A stretch of DNA of 64,000 nt from Beggiatoa alba B18LD (GTDB lineage: Bacteria > Pseudomonadota > Gammaproteobacteria > Beggiatoales > Beggiatoaceae). A model generated the notes under the pieces. That model saw only the letters and a list, made by a program, of their open reading frames with translations, had not been told where the DNA came from and did not search any database. The stretch is from the NCBI RefSeq assembly GCF_000245015.1, contig NZ_JH600070.1:451594-515593 (forward strand), in the 5' to 3' direction. The translations under genes were made by a program, and so were the position numbers. Each line of letters opens with the position of its first letter. Positions within the stretch are counted from its first letter, which is position 1. Positions 18,158 through 27,184 of this stretch are shown in pieces.

Positions 18158-19408
18158 ATGGATTGTTTTCAGTATAAAAATGGCGTGTTACACGCTGAAG
18201 ATGTCAATTTAGTCGACATAGCGCAACAATATGGCACGCCGTGCTATGTGTATTCCCGAACAGCAATAGAGCAACAATGGCATTTATTTAATAATGCATT
18301 GGCGAATTACCCGCATTTAATTTGCTATGCCGTGAAAGCAAATTCCAGTCTTGCTATTTTAAATGTCCTTGCTCAATTAGGTGCAGGGTTTGATATTGTC
18401 TCAGGTGGCGAGCTAGAGCGCGTATTACAAGCAGGCGGACAGGCAAATAAGATTGTCTTTTCAGGCGTTGGTAAAACTGTTGCAGAAATACGACGCGCTT
18501 TAGAAGTCGGCATTTTTTGTTTCAATGTCGAATCAGAAGCAGAACTATTGCGCATAAATGAGATTGCGGGACAAATTGGCAAGCGTGCGCCTATATCGTT
18601 GCGCGTTAATCCTGATGTAGATGCGCAAACACATCCTTATATCTCAACAGGGATGAAGCAAAATAAATTCGGTATTGATATTACTCTCGCGCCACAAGTC
18701 TATGCCATGGCAGCACAATTGCCACATATTGATATTACAGGGGTTGACTGTCATATCGGTTCGCAATTAACCACGATTACACCCTTTATCGATGCCGCAC
18801 AACGGGTGATGCAATTGGTAGAAGGTTTAAAACAGCAAGGAATCACGTTAAAGCATATCGATTTTGGAGGAGGATTAGGGGTTCAATACAACGCAGAAAC
18901 CCCGCCAAGTGTCGCAGATTATGCACAAGCCTTGCAAAGTGTTGTAGGAAATAGTCCTTATCAATTGGTTTTTGAACCGGGACGAGTGATTGTAGCGAAT
19001 GCAGGCGTATTAGTGACAAAGGTTGAATATTTAAAGCAAACGCCTGACAAACATTTTGCCATTATCGATGCTGCGATGAACGACTTAATTCGCCCTGCGT
19101 TATATAGCGCGTGGCAAGCAGTCAGCCCCATCGCACCACATCAACAAGGAACGTTACAAACCTATGATATTGTCGGTCCTATTTGTGAAACAGGCGATTT
19201 TTTAGCAAAAGACCGTGAATTGATTCTACAAGCAGGGGATTTATTAGCGATTCGTTCCGCAGGAGCTTATGGTTTTGCAATGAGTTCTAACTATAACACT
19301 CGCCCACGGGTTGCGGAGATTATGGTATATGGTAGAGAAAGTCGAATTATTCGTCAGCGGGAGATGTTAGCCGATTTGTGGGCATTAGAAAGCGTTTGGG
19401 CGTATTAA
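18158..19408 (+). CDS. lysA: Diaminopimelate decarboxylase
   Basis: LysA makes L-lysine from meso-diaminopimelate, the last step of lysine synthesis. It is a 416-residue fold-type III PLP enzyme with the Schiff-base Lys60 in CYAVKANSS. The glycine loop is DFGGGLGVQY. The HIGSQ motif and the GPICETGDFLAKDRE substrate block bring the second-subunit cysteine. The ATG at 18158 follows lptM closely, so the two are probably co-transcribed. Downstream lies a long inverted repeat rather than dapF. Confidence 0.95.
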   Translation: MDCFQYKNGVLHAEDVNLVDIAQQYGTPCYVYSRTAIEQQWHLFNNALANYPHLICYAVKANSSLAILNVLAQLGAGFDIVSGGELERVLQAGGQANKIVFSGVGKTVAEIRRALEVGIFCFNVESEAELLRINEIAGQIGKRAPISLRVNPDVDAQTHPYISTGMKQNKFGIDITLAPQVYAMAAQLPHIDITGVDCHIGSQLTTITPFIDAAQRVMQLVEGLKQQGITLKHIDFGGGLGVQYNAETPPSVADYAQALQSVVGNSPYQLVFEPGRVIVANAGVLVTKVEYLKQTPDKHFAIIDAAMNDLIRPALYSAWQAVSPIAPHQQGTLQTYDIVGPICETGDFLAKDRELILQAGDLLAIRSAGAYGFAMSSNYNTRPRVAEIMVYGRESRIIRQREMLADLWALESVWAY

Positions 19409-19413
19409 AAAAT

Positions 19414-19564
19414 TATCTGAATCAGGATTAGCAGGATTTAAAACCCGCAAACCAAAAAGTCAGGTGAATGACGCTTTTTAATCCTGCTAATCCTGAAAAT
19501 CCTGTGAATCCTGATTCAGACAAATGCTTGTCTTTTTAACAGAAACTCGCCGAACTCGGGTTAC
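19414..19564. repeat. Long inverted repeat of the CCTGATTCAGA family plus ACTCGCC end
   Basis: The left arm begins TCTGAATCAGGATTAGCAGG (19417) and the right arm ends with AATCCTGTGAATCCTGATTC (about 19506). Together they form an imperfect inverted repeat of about 107 bases with the tandem words AATCCTG. It is followed by ACTCGCCGAACTCGGGTTA (19545-19563), the right end of the B-type element, with no matching left end. It could form a large hairpin between convergent lysA and the MoxR gene and may act as a terminator. Confidence 0.65.
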
Positions 19565-19565
19565 G

Positions 19566-20519
19566 TTATGGAATCGGCACAGATTCTAATAAGTGTTGTA
19601 CCAAACTTTGTATATTGTGTTCTTCTGCCGCGCCCATCAGGCGATGACCAACGACACCCGCAATAATCGCTTGTACATCATCAGGCAGTACATAGTCACG
19701 CCCGTGTATCAATGCCCATGCTTGCGCGCTGTGTATTAGGGATAAGCCTGCGCGGGGAGATAAGCCAAGACGGTAGCGAGTAGATTGGCGGGTAAATTCT
19801 AAAATGGCTTGTACGTAGTCAATCAGTGCGTCAGAGACGTGTACTTGTGGGACAGCCGATTGTAATTCAAGAATTTCTGCAAGGTTAATCGCGGCTTGTA
19901 AATCGTCAATCATTTCGCGACGGTCGCGCCCTTTGAGTAACGCCCGCTCGGTTTCTTTATTAGGATAGCCTAGTTCTAAACGCATCATAAATCGGTCAAG
20001 CTGGGATTCTGGTAGTGGGAATGTACCGATTTGGTGGAGTGGGTTTTGTGTGGCAAGTACAAAAAACGGCTTAGGTAGCGGGTGGGTTTGTCCTTCTATG
20101 GTAACTTGGTGTTCTTCCATCGCTTCTAATAAAGCACTTTGGGTTTTCGGTGTTGCACGGTTGACTTCGTCAGCAAGTACCATTTGCGCGAAAATGGGTC
20201 CAATATGAAATTGAAATTGTTCAGATTCTTTGTTGTAGATGGAAACGCCAATGATATCAGCGGGGAGTAAATCGCTGGTGAATTGAATCCGTTGGAAACT
20301 TAAGCCTAAAGTTTTTGCTAATACATGCGCTAGTGTTGTTTTTCCAACACCAGGCACATCTTCTAATAGGACGTGTCCTCTTGCGAGTAAACAGGTTAGC
20401 ACTAAACGAATTTGTTGTTCTTTACCTAGAATCACTTGTGTAATTTGTTGTATGACTTGGTTGATTAAGGTTTGATAATGTGTGACTGGTAAATGTGTTG
20501 TCGGTTGTGTTGCTGTCAT
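19566..20519 (-). CDS. MoxR-family AAA+ ATPase
   Basis: A 317-residue MoxR ATPase. The P-loop is EDVPGVGKTT (residues 53-62), Walker B is MVLADEVNRATPKTQSALLEAMEE, and the sensor/arginine regions include ATQNPLHQIGTFPLPESQLDRF. MoxR ATPases remodel or activate partner proteins carrying von Willebrand A domains, usually encoded next door (DUF58, VWA, CoxE). Here no such partner follows: downstream is a repeat and then convergent lysA. The gene may act on a partner encoded elsewhere. Confidence 0.85.
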   Translation of the reverse strand: MTATQPTTHLPVTHYQTLINQVIQQITQVILGKEQQIRLVLTCLLARGHVLLEDVPGVGKTTLAHVLAKTLGLSFQRIQFTSDLLPADIIGVSIYNKESEQFQFHIGPIFAQMVLADEVNRATPKTQSALLEAMEEHQVTIEGQTHPLPKPFFVLATQNPLHQIGTFPLPESQLDRFMMRLELGYPNKETERALLKGRDRREMIDDLQAAINLAEILELQSAVPQVHVSDALIDYVQAILEFTRQSTRYRLGLSPRAGLSLIHSAQAWALIHGRDYVLPDDVQAIIAGVVGHRLMGAAEEHNIQSLVQHLLESVPIP

Positions 20520-20886
20520 AAGTTGAAACTCGGTTGTTTTATTGAAAGAAACAATCTGTTTAGTGCCAAAAAATTAAGATGGCAAAATCGTAAGGTGTAT
20601 TTCGCTTAAATAAGAGCCATTTTTAAAAATAAAAAGGTTGTCATCGAAGAAACATGATGGCTTATCTATCAGGAATGCAATCTATAAAAAAACAGTGTTA
20701 AATTAGCTATGATAAGTATTATATGACCGTGCTTATTTGTCTTTCTTCGTGTATTCGTTTTAGTCTAAATAGTTAAATGGGAAAGATTTTTAAGTAAGTT
20801 GGTATAACGCTTGCTTTTTATAGATATACTTAAACTGATACAAGGATAAATATCTCTCATACGTAGTCCGTGCAGAGGTAAATAAC
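20520..20886. other. Divergent intergenic region MoxR/DUF3011
   Basis: AT-rich and without a reading frame or repeat that I recognise. It must carry the promoters of both flanking genes. I could not assign a convincing -35/-10 pair. The downstream gene has AGAGGTAAATAAC before its ATG, an acceptable ribosome site. Confidence 0.3.
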
Positions 20887-21714
20887 ATGAACACTTTCAC
20901 TCATAGATGGTTATATTCAACTGTTTTCGCGGTTCTTAGTTGCAGTGCTAGTATGGTGATGGCGGATAGCAAGTGGGATCGCTTTGATACGGGTGCAGGG
21001 AGTGAACAAAAACCCCCGCAAGCGGAGCAATCTTCTCCACCAAGTCAGCGTGGGCAAGGTGCTATCGTGAATTCTAATAAGTGGGATAACTATGATCGTG
21101 GACGGAGTGATAATCCACCGCCTGCCCGTCAAGATTGGAATAATCGTTATGATGAGCGCGACAAAGACCGTAACCGCGACTGGCATCATCGTGATGATTG
21201 GAATAATGAGAATGATAACAGCAGAATGCGCCGTTATTATCCTGATTATGAAAACCGTAACCGCGATTATAATCAAAACTATAACAGTAGTGATAATCGG
21301 ATAACCTGTAGTTCTTTCAATGGGGCTTACACGTATTGCAATGCAGATGTGCGTGGTAAAGTACAACTTTATCGCCAACTGAGCAATGCAAACTGTCGCT
21401 ATAATGACTCATGGGGATATGATAGCGGTGGTATTTGGGTTAATGATGGCTGTCGCGCTGAGTTTTCGATTGAAAACAATAATAACAATCGTAACCGTGA
21501 TCGGAATAGTGGCAATAATTCGACACAAAGTGTTATTTGTAGTTCACAAGATAACAATTACACATTTTGTGAAATGAATACCCGTCGTGGGGTTAAGTTG
21601 TACCGTCAATTGAGTAATGCAACTTGTAAGTTCGGCGAAACGTGGGGCTATGACAAGCGAGGTATTTGGGTGGATGCTGGATGTCGCGGGGAGTTTGTAA
21701 CCTCTAATCGTTAA
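20887..21714 (+). CDS. Secreted protein with two DUF3011 domains
   Basis: A 275-residue protein with a signal peptide (residues 1-26, cleavage about MVMA-DSK). A long Asn/Asp/Arg-rich disordered linker with many NNR and RNRD steps follows. Two DUF3011 repeats come after it, near residues 138-198 and 216-272. Each repeat has the pattern CSS...Y.YC....GV.LYRQLSNA.C......WGYD..GIWV..GCR.EF, with four matched cysteines that probably form disulfides. The role is unknown; the family is often found in exported proteins. The linker composition differs strongly from the neighbouring genes and looks recombination-prone. Confidence 0.82.
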   Translation: MNTFTHRWLYSTVFAVLSCSASMVMADSKWDRFDTGAGSEQKPPQAEQSSPPSQRGQGAIVNSNKWDNYDRGRSDNPPPARQDWNNRYDERDKDRNRDWHHRDDWNNENDNSRMRRYYPDYENRNRDYNQNYNSSDNRITCSSFNGAYTYCNADVRGKVQLYRQLSNANCRYNDSWGYDSGGIWVNDGCRAEFSIENNNNNRNRDRNSGNNSTQSVICSSQDNNYTFCEMNTRRGVKLYRQLSNATCKFGETWGYDKRGIWVDAGCRGEFVTSNR

Positions 21715-21735
21715 TACGCGAATAGCCTTAAAATA

Positions 21736-21768
21736 AAAACTGCCAGCCCTTCAAGGACTGGCAGTTTT
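21736..21768. terminator. Bidirectional terminator between convergent genes
   Basis: The arms AAAACTGCCAGCCCTT and AAGGACTGGCAGTTTT make a nearly perfect hairpin with A-rich and T-rich flanks on both sides. It lies between the DUF3011 gene (+) and the FadL gene (-). It shares the GGACTGGCAG core of the 95-bp repeat family. Confidence 0.75.
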
Positions 21769-21772
21769 AAAT

Positions 21773-23065
21773 TTAGAACCGCCAACTAACCCCCATTTCT
21801 ACTTCATACTCATGTAATTGAATACTGCCTGTCTGTTCACCTGTATTGGGGTTTGTCCCGTTGACTTTCTCTTCAGGGGCATACATAAACGCCATATTAA
21901 TCTCCATATTTTTATCCCACTGATAGCTAAAGCCCGCAGTGACATGTTTACGCACAGTTGCGGGGGCAAGAATGTTAAATAATGCCTGTGTTGCGGGAAT
22001 TACTTCGCTAGCGTGGCTATATCCTGCACGTAATGTCCATTGAGGGTTATATACCCACTGCACCCCGAATTTAATAACATCCGTATCTTTCCAGCCAAAA
22101 CCTAAGCCGTCATCTGTACCTAATAAGGTTTCTCCCGCCATAAAAATTAAATCAGAGGCATTGCCGACCGTTGCGACTTCTGAATAATTAATACGTTGCC
22201 AATCTAATAATAAGGTTATCTCAGGCGTAGCTTTAAACGCAGTGCCGATGGTAAACGTGCTGGGGGTATCAAAATCGCCCTGTTCTGCAAATAAGCCTTT
22301 ATAATCATCAAGTGCTGTCATATATAAACGGCTTTGATAGGAAGCACCAAGTGACCATTGTTCATTCAGTGTCCCAAGCCAACCAATCCGAAAACCGCCA
22401 CCATACGAATAATCATGCCCATTATTTGTTAAGGCTTCAGGCGCGCTGGAAAACGGCGCAAATGGCTCTAACCCATAGGCTTTAAACCATTGCATAGCAA
22501 CAATAGGCATAACGCCTACCGTGTTTTGTGCATTCACGCGATAAGCGTAAGGAATTCCCATAAATAATTGTGCGAAATCGACCCCAGTCGGCGAGCTAGC
22601 TTGTCCATAAGGATTATTAAACGCGGCATAAACCGCCGTTGGATATTCAGTATTCATTCCGCCGTTACCACTGATAGCAACACCGATACTACTGTATTCA
22701 TTTAAAACTTTATTGTATGCAAAATAAGGGATTGGAAAATAATCTTTATCACTTTTATACATTCCTGCTTCAATCTGTGCAAACCCCACAGAACCATTAT
22801 CATCAGCGGTATAACTGCGACGTGGTGAAAAAATGGATAACCCAGCGTCTAAACGATTACCCACATCTAACATTAACGCGGGATTCGTTCCTGCACTTAA
22901 ACCTTCTAACGGTAAGGCAACGCCACTGCCTGCTAATGCTTTACTTTTAGTACCAAATCCATGCGCCATATAGCCATTCGTTGCCCATAATGTACTGGTT
23001 TGCATGGCACAGACTACCCCGACAACACCTGCAACTATTTTTAATTTCACGGTTTTGCTCCTCAA
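21773..23065 (-). CDS. FadL/OmpP1-family outer-membrane transporter
   Basis: A 430-residue beta-barrel protein of the FadL/TodX family, which passes hydrophobic compounds (fatty acids, hydrocarbons) across the outer membrane. A signal peptide covers residues 1-29. The mature N-terminus reads TNGYMAHGFGTKSKALAGSG, the hallmark hatch-domain start of OmpP1/FadL. NPALM motifs, alternating hydrophobic strands and a C-terminal Trp-Arg-Phe (last residue Phe, as recognised by BAM) follow. The gene stands alone and convergent to the DUF3011 gene. The substrate is not predictable from sequence. Confidence 0.87.
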   Translation of the reverse strand: MRSKTVKLKIVAGVVGVVCAMQTSTLWATNGYMAHGFGTKSKALAGSGVALPLEGLSAGTNPALMLDVGNRLDAGLSIFSPRRSYTADDNGSVGFAQIEAGMYKSDKDYFPIPYFAYNKVLNEYSSIGVAISGNGGMNTEYPTAVYAAFNNPYGQASSPTGVDFAQLFMGIPYAYRVNAQNTVGVMPIVAMQWFKAYGLEPFAPFSSAPEALTNNGHDYSYGGGFRIGWLGTLNEQWSLGASYQSRLYMTALDDYKGLFAEQGDFDTPSTFTIGTAFKATPEITLLLDWQRINYSEVATVGNASDLIFMAGETLLGTDDGLGFGWKDTDVIKFGVQWVYNPQWTLRAGYSHASEVIPATQALFNILAPATVRKHVTAGFSYQWDKNMEINMAFMYAPEEKVNGTNPNTGEQTGSIQLHEYEVEMGVSWRF

Positions 23066-23425
23066 ACTTTAATATTTTTTAGAACCCTATACCTGCATGA
23101 CATTTCTCACTCGTAAAAATCATGTAAACAATCAACATTCACGCTACGCATTAAATACCATCAGTTGTTAAATTGATACTATGTGCTTCAAAGAAATTTT
23201 TATAAAAATCTGAATACTGTTATGACATAACAACACATCTTATCCACAATGATAAATCCTGTTTTTCTCTGCGTTTCAAGGTATGATGCACCTCGATAAT
23301 GAAAACATACGATTAACCCCTGTTAATTAATTATTTTCAATAAAGACAAAGTAATAACCTGATAATATTTAAAATAATGCGTATTAACAAACACTTTTTA
23401 AGCAATTTTTATTCATCATAAACAC
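23066..23425. other. Divergent intergenic region fadL/pmbA
   Basis: AT-rich, with no reading frame, repeat or obvious hairpin that I can support. It presumably holds the promoters of both flanking genes. Confidence 0.3.
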
Positions 23426-24751
23426 ATGCAAGCACACGAATTTGAACAACGATTAGCCCACGTTTTAGAAAAAGCAAAACATTACGGCGCAAGTAGCGCA
23501 GAAGCCAGTTTACGCCTCACTCATGGGCAAACAGTCACTGTCCGTCAGCAAAACGTTGACACAATAGAACATCATCAAGGCAAAAGCTTTGCGATTAGCG
23601 TCTATATGGGGCAACAAAAAGGCTCTGCGGGTAGTAACGATTTGAGTGAAACCGCAATAGAAGAAACGATTCAAGCCGCTTGTGATATTGCCCGCCATAC
23701 GCAAGGCGATGAATATATTGGTCTTGCTGATGCTAATTTAATGGCAACACAGATTCTTGATTTAGATTTGTATCACCCATGGACAATCAGCACAGAAGAA
23801 GCCATAGAACTGGCAAAACGCATGGAACATGCCGCTTGTGCTGTTGATACGCGCATCAAATCCAGTGCCGATAGTCGAATCAGTAAAAACGCGGTCATTC
23901 GCTATTATGGCAACACACATGGATTTATTGGCGGTTGGCAAAGTACCCGCCACTCGCTCAATTGTCGTGCTATCGCACAAGAATCCCCCACAGGACAAAT
24001 GCAACGCGACTCATGGTACACCGCCAGCCGTGACCCACAATTATTAGACGTAGCGGAAAATGTAGGCAGAATTGCCGCTGAACGTGCGTTACGCTATTTA
24101 AATCCCCGCTCTTTACCCACACAACAAGCCCCGATACTATTCAGTGCACCGATGGCAGTTGGTTTAATTGGCCACTTAATCAGCGCGATACAAGGCGCGA
24201 GCCTATACCGTAAAGCCTCATTTCTACTAGACACCGTTGGGGAACAAATTTTCTCCCCAATCGTCAATATTCGAGAAAATCCACACCTTTTAAAAGGCTT
24301 AGCCAGTGCACCTTTTGATGGGGAAGGCGTTGCAACAAAAGCACGTGAGCTTATTCGCGGAGGCGTGTTACAAGGCTATATATTAGATAGCTATACCGCC
24401 CGTAGATTAGGACTACAAACCACAGGCAATGCAGGCAGTGTGTTTAATCTAACCATTGATAGCACTACGGGAAATTTAGATAGCCTACTACAACAATTAG
24501 GAACAGGTTTATACGTCACCGAATTGATGGGGCAGGGCGTTAATTTACTAACAGGACACTACTCACGGGGGGCTAGTGGTTTCTGGGTTGAAAATGGCGT
24601 GATTCAATATCCTGTTCAAGAAATTACCATTGCAGGCAATTTAAAAGACATGTTTCAATCTGTACAAGCCATCGGCAACGATTTAGAAAAGCGTGGCAGT
24701 GTTCTGACAGGTTCATGGCTACTCGCACCGATGACGATTGCAGGACATTAA
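23426..24751 (+). CDS. pmbA: Metalloprotease-like protein PmbA (TldE)
   Basis: PmbA/TldE partners with TldD in a peptidase that matures ribosomally made peptides and degrades the CcdA antitoxin. The protein is 441 residues, close to the family norm. Family blocks are SSAEASLR, the GSAGSNDLSE region, LDSYTARRLGLQTTGNAGS and the C-terminal EITIAGNLKDMFQSVQAIGN. The HExxxH zinc motif belongs to TldD and is properly absent here. tldD is not in the window; it is often unlinked. Confidence 0.92.
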   Translation: MQAHEFEQRLAHVLEKAKHYGASSAEASLRLTHGQTVTVRQQNVDTIEHHQGKSFAISVYMGQQKGSAGSNDLSETAIEETIQAACDIARHTQGDEYIGLADANLMATQILDLDLYHPWTISTEEAIELAKRMEHAACAVDTRIKSSADSRISKNAVIRYYGNTHGFIGGWQSTRHSLNCRAIAQESPTGQMQRDSWYTASRDPQLLDVAENVGRIAAERALRYLNPRSLPTQQAPILFSAPMAVGLIGHLISAIQGASLYRKASFLLDTVGEQIFSPIVNIRENPHLLKGLASAPFDGEGVATKARELIRGGVLQGYILDSYTARRLGLQTTGNAGSVFNLTIDSTTGNLDSLLQQLGTGLYVTELMGQGVNLLTGHYSRGASGFWVENGVIQYPVQEITIAGNLKDMFQSVQAIGNDLEKRGSVLTGSWLLAPMTIAGH

Positions 24752-24833
24752 CCTACTTCATTTTAAAAATTCCGCATCATCACATCACCACACCAATATT
24801 TTTCTTTAAGATAAAAAAACACACGAGAACGCT

Positions 24834-26408
24834 ATGTCTGTAGAATCCATCAACAGTTACGATGAACTTCCCTATTTATTTAACGCCATGCCTTACACAC
24901 AACCGCATCGCATTGCCGCAATTGCGCAACTGTTTGGCATGAACCCACCCGCGCCAGAAACTGCCCGTATTTTAGAATTAGGTTGCGCCAGTGGCGGAAA
25001 TATTTTAGCAACTGCTTACACGTTCCCAAAAAGCCGTTGTGTCGGCGTAGAACTCTCAGCACGTCAAGTTGCCGTCGCACAACAAGCCATTAAAGAATTA
25101 GATTTAAAAAATCTCGTCATTAACCAAATCAATATTATGGATTTTGACGCAAACGCAGGACAATTTGACTACATCATTGCACATGGGGTTTACTCTTGGG
25201 TTTCCCCCACAGTCAGAGAAAAAATTCTCCAAATTTGCCAACAACATCTAAGCCCGATGGGTGTTGCTTATATCAGTTACAACACAAAACCCGGTTGGAA
25301 CATGCGTGGCACGATTCGCGATATGATGTTGTATCACACACAAAATATTAAAGACCCCCTAGAACGGGTTGCACAAATGCGGGCTTTATGGAAATTTTTA
25401 GCCGATGCAACCCAGACAGGACAAGATTCATACAGCCTATTTTTAAATGAAGAATTTAAATTCTTTGCCAATTCAGAAGAATCTTACTTATTCCATGATT
25501 TCTTAGAAGAAGAAAATAATCCGATTTATTTTCATGAATTTGTCACCCAAGCCGCCGCGTATCAACTCAATTACTTAGGCGATGCACATTTGCACACCAT
25601 GTTAGCCAGCAACTTCCCACCAGAAATTGCACAAACGCTTGAATTATTCAAAGACGATTTAGTCCATCAAGAACAATACATGGACTTTTTACGCAATCGG
25701 CATTTCCGCCACTCCCTACTATGTCATCAACAAGTGCCTTTAAAACGCGCGATTTCTGCGGAACGTGTGACCAATCTATCCGTTGTTTCCTCTTTAGCAG
25801 AAGTACAAAGTACAGAAATACCACAAGGCAAAAAATGCTTTATAAATCAATCAGGTAATTTAGTCACTGATAGCCCTATCGTAATTGCAGCCCTAACTTA
25901 CCTTTTAGAACAATTACCGCGAGCTGTCCCATTTGTCGAGCTAGTCGAACAAACACAAACCCGTTTACCCGCAAATATCACTGCTGATAAAGAAGCTATT
26001 TTCAATCATATTGCCGATATTATCTTACAAGCCTATACCAAAGGCTTGATTGAGTTACAGGTTGGCGCATTGCCTTTCGTCTTACAAGCGGGCAACAAAC
26101 CCACCGTTAGCGCGTTAGCTCGCTGGCGTGTTGCCCATGGATTAAAACTCAACAACTTACGGTTTGAAAATCTGAATTTAGAACATCCTGTTGTTGGTGC
26201 ATTATTACCTTACTTAGACGGTACACGCGACAGAAATGCATTAGTCACTATTTTAGAAGGGAAAATTGCAGATAAAAGCTTGCAATTAAACGTCAAACAA
26301 GCAGGTCAAGAAATCCAAATTGCCCCTGAACAATTAAAAGAACTGTTAATGCAAGCCTTAGAAGAAAGTCTGAAAGCATTAGCAAAATCAGCGTTATTAA
26401 TTGCTTAA
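24834..26408 (+). CDS. SAM methyltransferase with methyltransferase regulatory domain
   Basis: A 524-residue protein. The N-terminal class I methyltransferase domain has motif I ILELGCASGGN (about residues 45-55) and the block HGVYSWVSPTVREKIL. A predicted regulatory domain of the MethyTransf_Reg type follows (residues 220-320), with the typical DFLRNRHFRHSLLCH. The C-terminal 200 residues are helical and lack a known domain. Such proteins are common in Proteobacteria but their substrates are poorly defined. The gene ends 23 bases before a terminator-like repeat. Confidence 0.82.
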   Translation: MSVESINSYDELPYLFNAMPYTQPHRIAAIAQLFGMNPPAPETARILELGCASGGNILATAYTFPKSRCVGVELSARQVAVAQQAIKELDLKNLVINQINIMDFDANAGQFDYIIAHGVYSWVSPTVREKILQICQQHLSPMGVAYISYNTKPGWNMRGTIRDMMLYHTQNIKDPLERVAQMRALWKFLADATQTGQDSYSLFLNEEFKFFANSEESYLFHDFLEEENNPIYFHEFVTQAAAYQLNYLGDAHLHTMLASNFPPEIAQTLELFKDDLVHQEQYMDFLRNRHFRHSLLCHQQVPLKRAISAERVTNLSVVSSLAEVQSTEIPQGKKCFINQSGNLVTDSPIVIAALTYLLEQLPRAVPFVELVEQTQTRLPANITADKEAIFNHIADIILQAYTKGLIELQVGALPFVLQAGNKPTVSALARWRVAHGLKLNNLRFENLNLEHPVVGALLPYLDGTRDRNALVTILEGKIADKSLQLNVKQAGQEIQIAPEQLKELLMQALEESLKALAKSALLIA

Positions 26409-26430
26409 CGATATTTAAACCCAACGAAAA

Positions 26431-26455
26431 AGACCTGTTAAAACCTAGCAGGTCT
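26431..26455 (+). terminator. Short hairpin of the GACCTGCTAGG family
   Basis: The arms AGACCTG and CAGGTCT flank TTAAAACCTAG and are followed by TTTGTTG. It is a shortened copy of the same hairpin found at 73-102, 28408-28438 and 31711-31741. Its place just after a stop codon makes a terminator role likely. Confidence 0.55.
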
Positions 26456-26538
26456 TTGTTGTCTGAATCAGAATGTGCCTGATGAGCTGAATTAAAATAC
26501 GTTTTATATAAATAGACCATTAGCTGAAGTGATAAAAA

Positions 26539-27183
26539 ATGATTCGAGAGCCTTTTAATAGAGCTAAACATATTTACCACAATGCAGCATTTGCAGAATT
26601 GGTAAAGGACGCTGTGCGATTTTTTAATGGCACGCCAGTTCACTCGTTACCACCTTCAGAAAGATTTTTAGGTTCAGGAGTATATGCACTCTATTACACT
26701 GGTGAAAATCCACTTTATACACGTTACAAAGCGTTAAATCGCTTATCGTATGATTTTCCAATCTATGTCGGTAAAGCTGTCCCTAAAGGTTGGAGACAAG
26801 CAAGAACTTCAGATGCTATGACGACACAGTCCACAGAGTTATATTCTCGTCTGAAAGAACATAGCAGAAGCATTTTATCGGTAAATGGTTTAAGTCTTGA
26901 GGATTTTTCTTGCAGATTTGTGCTTTTCGAGAATGAAGGTTCAGATATGATTGGTTCAATTGAGGCAACACTCATCAAACTTAACCAACCATTATGGAAC
27001 TCATGCGTTGATGGATTTGGAAATCACGATCCAGGGAAAGGTAGATATGAACAAGCACGTTCTGATTGGGATGTTATTCATACAGGAAGAGTTTGGGCAG
27101 AAAGACTCAACGGTGTTCCAAACAATAAAAATAAAATACTTGATAAAATTGAAAAACACTTAAAACAATTGAAGAAGAATTAA
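26539..27183 (+). CDS. Type II restriction endonuclease, Eco29kI-like GIY-YIG
   Basis: A 214-residue GIY-YIG nuclease. The active-site residues are Tyr49 (GVYALYY), Tyr76 (PIYVGK), Arg104 and His108 (SRLKEH), Glu142 (IEATL) and Asn154 (LWNS). These positions coincide with those I recall for R.Eco29kI, which is also 214 residues and cuts CCGCGG. A Eco29kI isoschizomer is therefore the leading guess, but specificity needs proof. The matching methyltransferase gene starts two bases after the stop, so the two are co-transcribed. The start ATG at 26539 has only a weak ribosome site, as is common for restriction genes that must be expressed at low level. Confidence 0.88.
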   Translation: MIREPFNRAKHIYHNAAFAELVKDAVRFFNGTPVHSLPPSERFLGSGVYALYYTGENPLYTRYKALNRLSYDFPIYVGKAVPKGWRQARTSDAMTTQSTELYSRLKEHSRSILSVNGLSLEDFSCRFVLFENEGSDMIGSIEATLIKLNQPLWNSCVDGFGNHDPGKGRYEQARSDWDVIHTGRVWAERLNGVPNNKNKILDKIEKHLKQLKKN

Positions 27184-27184
27184 C

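Noticed and set aside
20917-21378. 153-codon antisense frame with Ile/Val repeats in the DUF3011 gene
   Set aside because: It is the complement of the Asn/Asp-rich linker and has no start signal; the + strand product has a signal peptide and two recognised domains.
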